In this document: one piece after another, positions 51,983 through 56,134 of the stretch
Numbering within the stretch: position 1 is the stretch's first letter
Layout of the letters: every line of letters begins with the position of its first letter
From: Bacteroidales bacterium
GTDB lineage: Bacteria > Bacteroidota > Bacteroidia > Bacteroidales > UBA3663
Assembly: GCA_017632695.1 (NCBI GenBank)
Contig: JAGBQS010000051.1
Span: 1-56,134 of the forward strand
Direction of reading: 5' to 3'
DNA length: 56,134 nucleotides
Notes under the pieces: model-generated
Told to the model about the DNA's origin: nothing
Database searches by the model: none
What the model saw: only the letters and a program-made list of their open reading frames with translations
Translations under genes and position numbers: made by a program

Positions 51983-52474
51983 CTATAAGGATTGGTAAAC
52001 GCCTTTGTCGCAAAGCCGGTCATAAAGATCTTCCTGAACTCGAACAACCAGGTTCTCGATTTGCCGGAGGTTTTGGGGAATGGGCAGATGTTTGGGACAA
52101 GAGCCCGAGCACAAGTTACAGCCGATGCAACGGTCGGCTTGTGCCAGTCTGGGTACCTGACGGTTCAGCGTTCGGATGAAATTCTCTCCTTCCCGTGCAT
52201 ATTGCTTGCTGCCTTGCTGGCGAGGGTCGGGCAGTACGCCTTCCCGGCATGCCTGATTATAGACACGGATGTTCTGGCGGATGTCAACCCCATACGGACA
52301 GGTTACGCACTGCGGGCAATCATCGCAGGGAATGAGCAATCCGGACTGATCCGCCTGCTTATGAGGAGCTGCTGGGGAACAGCTCATCGGCAACGATGCC
52401 AAAACGCCCAAACCCAGAATACCTAATCCGATTCTGGAAAGAGCTTCACGTCGGGTAATTGATTCTTTATCCAT
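51983..52474 (-). CDS. Tat-exported Fe-S protein, resembling the C-terminal ferredoxin module of an aldo/keto reductase
   Basis: 163 residues. N-terminal twin-arginine signal (SITRREALSRIGLGILGLGV) ending in a possible lipobox (LPMSC). Then PCDDCPQCVTCPYGVDIRQN and, after a linker, VPRLAQADRCIGCNLCSGSC, the two Cys clusters found at the C-terminus of large Bacteroidota aldo/keto reductases that also begin with a Tat signal. The TIM-barrel reductase domain of about 280 residues between signal and ferredoxin part is absent here. It could be an old internal deletion that left a working electron carrier, or a distinct small family. It is coupled to the polyferredoxin gene. Confidence 0.82.
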   Translation of the reverse strand: MDKESITRREALSRIGLGILGLGVLASLPMSCSPAAPHKQADQSGLLIPCDDCPQCVTCPYGVDIRQNIRVYNQACREGVLPDPRQQGSKQYAREGENFIRTLNRQVPRLAQADRCIGCNLCSGSCPKHLPIPQNLRQIENLVVRVQEDLYDRLCDKGVYQSL

Positions 52475-52478
52475 GCTG

Positions 52479-52510
52479 CAAAGGTATGCGTTTTTTTGAT
52501 TGTTTCCAAA
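52479..52510 (-). promoter_or_regulatory. Promoter of the Fe-S gene pair, giving a possibly leaderless mRNA
   Basis: Minus strand: TTTG (52510-52507), 20 nt, TACCTTTG (52486-52479). The ATG begins at 52474, five bases after the -7 box, about where transcription should start. Confidence 0.75.
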
Positions 52511-52602
52511 TTTAGTTGTGCTTTAGATGGAATAATTGTTACTATATATGGAGATTATTCCTTTTTTTATATATAAAACTTGGCAGTTTCTGCATAAATG
52601 CG

Positions 52603-52610
52603 TACCTTTG
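52603..52610 (+). promoter_or_regulatory. -7 box of the rhamnogalacturonan lyase gene
   Basis: TACCTTTG; the -33 element is weak (CTTG at 52579-52582, 20 nt before). Leader about 63 nt. Confidence 0.65.
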
Positions 52611-52679
52611 CATCGGCAAACAACGTAACTTCGGGAATAACTAACCGTGTAATAATAATCGCAATAAATATTTAGCCTT

Positions 52680-55600
52680 ATGAAGAAAAACCTACTCTTT
52701 GCCTCCCTGTTCCTTTTGAGTATGGGTACAGTTTGGGCACAGCGCCAGATGGAGACTCTCGATCGCGGTTTGGTAGCTGTTAAGGTCTCGAACGGAGTGT
52801 ATACCTCCTGGCGTATTCCGGGTGATGAATACTATGGCGTCAGGTACAATCTGTACCGCGATGGTAACCTTGTGGCTGAAAACCTGACTGTTTCCAACTA
52901 TCTGGATGCAAGCGGAACCGCCTCGAATGTCTACACTGTGGCTCCGGTCGTTGACGGAAAGGTAGGCGAGAAGTGTACTGCAGCATCGGTATGGAATAAC
53001 CAGTATCTGCAAATCGATCTTCAGCCGGTCATCAATCCCAAGACGGGTCGTGACGTAACTTCTGTAATGAGCATTACCGATGGAACGGTTGCCGATCTGG
53101 ACGGAGACGGGCAGTATGAGCTTGTCATCGAACGCCAGAATACCGATGTGACTGTTGGCAACGACTCGGCTTACACCCGTTTCGAAGCCTATGAGTTCGA
53201 CGGAACCAAGCTTTGGGAAGTGAATCTGGGACCGAACATGCGTGACGGTAACGGTTCGGAGAATGCCTGCTTTGCTTTCGACTTTGACGAGGACGGCAAG
53301 GCTGAGATTATTTTCCGTGGTGGTGATGGTACGATCCTGCCGGACGGAACTGTTTTGGGTAATGCCAACGTGAATTACCGAACGGATTATTCGAGTACGC
53401 AGACCTTTATGGAGCAGGGCGACGAGTTTATTGTCCTGCTTGACGGCTATACAGGTCAGACGCTCGATTATCAGAAGTTTGATTCCAATGACGGAGGCTA
53501 CAACAAGACAACCAATAATAAGACTCCTCCATCGGGTGTATACGAACCGGGTACTTCGGCCCCGGGCAACAACCTGGCCCGTCGTTCAGTGGCTTTCTGG
53601 TACGAAGGCAATTCGAAGAGCGATGGCGGTCACCGTGCCACGAAGTTCTATTTCGGTGCTCCTTATTTAGACGGGCGTCATCCGTCTGTTTATCTGGGTC
53701 GTGGCTGTTACACCAATTATCATGCCGCTACTTGGGATGTGATCAATAAGAAACTCGTCTTGAAATGGGCCTGTGCCGTCGATGATCCTTCGTCTGTTTT
53801 TTACGGACAGGGTTATCATAACTTTACCATTGCCGATATAGATCAGGACGGACGCGATGAAATCTGTCACGGAAACATGGTGGTCGACGAATACGGCAAG
53901 TTCCATTCAAGTACCGGTCTGGGTCACGGCGATGCTCAGCACTATAGCGATTTGGATCCGTTCCGCGACGGCTTGGAAGGCTTCCGCTGTCTGGAAGATA
54001 ATCCTGGCGCCGTATATGTGGACGCTAACTCAAATGAGATTCTGTTCCGATGGAAGCGAGGTAATGACTGTGGCCGATGCATGGCCGGAAACTTTACGGA
54101 TACCTATCCGGGAGCAGAACTTTGGACCGTCGACGGCAAGCTTTGGTCGGCTTCCACATCCCGTGATGCTGAGGCAACTGTAGCTTCATCGGCACCTGGC
54201 GTCACTATGAATGCCCGCATTTTCTGGGATGGCGACATTCTGGAAGAATCGATGGATTATGTATCCGTTTCGAACTATCAGGGCTACGATATGAGTGTCC
54301 GCAAGTGGGGCGGTAAGGTGCTTTTCACCACTTCTGGCTGTCTGACTATTAACTCCACCAAGGGTAACCCTTGTGCTCAGGCTGATATTTTCGGCGATTG
54401 GCGTGAAGAATTCATTCTGCCGACAACCAACAACCGTTCTGTCCGCATTTTCACTACTACCGACCCGACTGAGTTCCGTAACTATACGCTGATGCACGAT
54501 CCGCAATACCGTCAGGCTGTTTACTGGCAGTCAACAGGCTATAACCAGCCGCATCACGTAAGTTACTTCCTGGGCAATCTGGAGGGTATTCTTTTGCCTC
54601 CGCCACCATCCGTAACCAATGGCAAGGAGATGCTTGGAACTTCACTCAGCGCCGCTACGAACGGTCAATTCGTATTAGGTTGTGAGACCTCGAATACGAC
54701 TGTTTCAGCCTCAGGAAACATTTCCCCCGCCTATCTGCAGATCAATTCTCCTGCCGATTACACTATTTCGGGTGGCGAGTTTACAGGTACTACAACCCTT
54801 TTGAAACAGGGTCTTGGTGCGCTGACTCTTACGGGCGGTACATATAATCAGACGGGAAATACCGAAGTATGGTACGGAACGCTGAACCTCAGTTCTGCCT
54901 ATACTTCATCGCCTGTAGTCATGAAGCGCTTCTCGAAAGTGAACAGCAATGCTTCGTTGGGTAACGTTTCCATGGAATACGGTTCGACACTTTATCCGGG
55001 CAATGCCGGAACAGTCGGCACATTATCGGCCAAGAAAGTTGAGATGCTGGGTGGAGCTGTCCTGGAGTTCGATATTCAGAATGACGGAACGGCTTTCGAC
55101 CAGTTGACTGTGGATTCCTTAATCCTGGGTGAGGCTAACTGTATCGGAGCTACTCCGACATTCTATATCCGTCGTACAGCTTCGGGCGCATTGGCAGCAG
55201 GTGAATATACGCTTGTCAAAGCCAACAAGGCCATTAAGGGCGATGTTTCGGCTATCACGTTGAATGGACTGAAAGGTCTTTCGGCATCGCTTAAGCAAAA
55301 CGGAAACAGCATTGTGCTGGTTGTTGAGAGCATGCGCGTGGCTACCGATATCGTTTATAGCGGTTCCGGCGATTGGGATCTGAACAAATCGGAATCGTTC
55401 CTGATTGACGATCAGCCGGTATCGTTTGTTACGGGCGACCGTGTTACTATCGATGCCTCGAAGGCAAATGTAACCATTACTATTGCCGAAGATGTGGAAC
55501 CGGGTAGTCTGACAATCATGGGTACCTATAATGTGAACATCAAGGGTACCGGCCGTATTGGCGGTAGCGGTAAACTGATTAAGAAGGGTACGGGTATCCT

Positions 55601-56134
55601 GACAATTGCTAATGTCAACAACTTTACCGGAGGTGCCTTCATTCAGGAGGGAACCGTAAAGGTATCGTCGATGGCTGACTTGCAGAACGATGGACCTCTG
55701 GGTGCCTATTCGCCTGATGTGGTTAAGATTACTGTAGAGACGGGTGCCCGTCTTTGGGGCCTTACCGGTATTACAAACCCGAATGCTATTGCATTAGGCG
55801 ATTCTTCGATGATTTATACGCAAGGGGACTGGATTCAGCAAGGACCTCTTTCGGGAGGCAAGCTGGTGAAGCAGGGCAATGGAACGATGAGTTTCGAAAC
55901 GACTCCTACGGCTTCGGTTGTCGAAATTCAAGCCGGAACATTCCAAACCAATTCGACTGTCAATAACTGCTTAGGCAATAAGGTGATTCTGCGTGGCGGA
56001 ACTTTAACCTTCGATGACAGTTCCTATTCGTATGGCAGTCAGCGAGCCGAATGGTTCGTACCGGAGGGTTGCTCTGCTACGGTTAACCTGGACCGCCGAT
56101 GCGACTACTACAACAAGCTGACAGGTAGCGGTAC
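52680..56134 (+). CDS. Rhamnogalacturonan lyase, family PL11, with autotransporter-type repeat tail (3' end outside window)
   Basis: 1151 codons are read without a stop before the window ends. Signal peptide MKKNLLFASLFLLSMGTVWA. PL11 features: QMETLDRGLVAVKVSNGVYT, SWRIPGDEYYGVRYNLYRDG, several Ca-binding propeller motifs (DLDGDGQYEL, DFDEDGKAEI, DIDQDGRDEI), GLGHGDAQHYSDLDPFRDGL, and FGDWREEFILPTTN, ending near residue 650. After that come repeats of the passenger/autotransporter-associated type: TLLKQGLGALTLTGG, KLIKKGTGILTIANVNNFTG, KLVKQGNGTMSFE. PL11 enzymes cut rhamnogalacturonan I. The repeat tail may place the enzyme at the surface or lead into a sorting domain beyond the window. It starts a new transcription unit. 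Confidence 0.92.
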   Translation, partial: MKKNLLFASLFLLSMGTVWAQRQMETLDRGLVAVKVSNGVYTSWRIPGDEYYGVRYNLYRDGNLVAENLTVSNYLDASGTASNVYTVAPVVDGKVGEKCTAASVWNNQYLQIDLQPVINPKTGRDVTSVMSITDGTVADLDGDGQYELVIERQNTDVTVGNDSAYTRFEAYEFDGTKLWEVNLGPNMRDGNGSENACFAFDFDEDGKAEIIFRGGDGTILPDGTVLGNANVNYRTDYSSTQTFMEQGDEFIVLLDGYTGQTLDYQKFDSNDGGYNKTTNNKTPPSGVYEPGTSAPGNNLARRSVAFWYEGNSKSDGGHRATKFYFGAPYLDGRHPSVYLGRGCYTNYHAATWDVINKKLVLKWACAVDDPSSVFYGQGYHNFTIADIDQDGRDEICHGNMVVDEYGKFHSSTGLGHGDAQHYSDLDPFRDGLEGFRCLEDNPGAVYVDANSNEILFRWKRGNDCGRCMAGNFTDTYPGAELWTVDGKLWSASTSRDAEATVASSAPGVTMNARIFWDGDILEESMDYVSVSNYQGYDMSVRKWGGKVLFTTSGCLTINSTKGNPCAQADIFGDWREEFILPTTNNRSVRIFTTTDPTEFRNYTLMHDPQYRQAVYWQSTGYNQPHHVSYFLGNLEGILLPPPPSVTNGKEMLGTSLSAATNGQFVLGCETSNTTVSASGNISPAYLQINSPADYTISGGEFTGTTTLLKQGLGALTLTGGTYNQTGNTEVWYGTLNLSSAYTSSPVVMKRFSKVNSNASLGNVSMEYGSTLYPGNAGTVGTLSAKKVEMLGGAVLEFDIQNDGTAFDQLTVDSLILGEANCIGATPTFYIRRTASGALAAGEYTLVKANKAIKGDVSAITLNGLKGLSASLKQNGNSIVLVVESMRVATDIVYSGSGDWDLNKSESFLIDDQPVSFVTGDRVTIDASKANVTITIAEDVEPGSLTIMGTYNVNIKGTGRIGGSGKLIKKGTGILTIANVNNFTGGAFIQEGTVKVSSMADLQNDGPLGAYSPDVVKITVETGARLWGLTGITNPNAIALGDSSMIYTQGDWIQQGPLSGGKLVKQGNGTMSFETTPTASVVEIQAGTFQTNSTVNNCLGNKVILRGGTLTFDDSSYSYGSQRAEWFVPEGCSATVNLDRRCDYYNKLTGSG

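Noticed and set aside
1..56134. CRISPR array, insertion sequence, tRNA or rRNA
   Set aside because: No spaced direct repeats, transposase, tRNA cloverleaf or rRNA sequence was seen.

Overview
The window looks like chromosomal DNA of a Bacteroidales bacterium (Bacteroides/Prevotella/Paraprevotella-like). I infer this from SusC/SusD pairs, lipoproteins with acidic residues after the lipid cysteine, a BtuB-BtuG vitamin B12 locus, and promoters of the Bacteroidota type (TTTG, 19-20 nt, TAnnTTTG). I see no insertion sequence, phage gene, CRISPR array, rRNA or tRNA.

1-10.3 kb is a nutrient and probably metal uptake region. It holds the end of a TonB-dependent receptor, a SusC-like receptor, a small YtkA/FixH-like lipoprotein, an OprC-like (copper type) TonB receptor carrying a C-x3-M motif, a SusD-like lipoprotein, a Na+/dicarboxylate symporter and an exported HMA-domain protein with CxxC. 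Three transcription units here share an almost identical promoter and an upstream inverted repeat (TCTACC-N8-GGTAGA), which suggests one dedicated regulator.

10.3-13.6 kb, minus strand, is a B12 uptake operon: cobalamin riboswitch, btuB, btuG-like surface beta-propeller. A LysE-type exporter follows at 13.6-14.3 kb (minus), then purL (14.5-18.3 kb) and an MltC-like lytic transglycosylase (18.3-19.8 kb).

19.9-28.9 kb is the most unusual part. It is a tight run of seven genes: three proteins that each start with a zinc ribbon (one with a caspase/C25-like His-Cys protease domain, one with an SPFH/band-7 domain and coiled coil, one with a single membrane segment and a Sel1-like end), then four exported proteins (CsgG-like, unknown, two LPP20-like). 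I read it as a possible envelope-spanning protease/scaffold system. A MATE transporter follows.

30.4-33.7 kb holds a likely small RNA with its own promoter and terminator, a PL10 pectate lyase, and a thioesterase-dprA pair on the minus strand. 33.9-51.2 kb is a large polysaccharide-utilisation-type operon with the order FAS1, SusC, SusD, FAS1, FAS1, SusC, SusD. Two Fe-S proteins lie at 51.4-52.5 kb (minus); one is a Tat signal joined to what looks like the C-terminal ferredoxin module of an aldo/keto reductase. The window ends inside a PL11-type rhamnogalacturonan lyase (from 52.7 kb) with a tail of autotransporter-type repeats. The PL10 and PL11 enzymes point to pectin, especially rhamnogalacturonan, as the substrate of the large SusCD locus.
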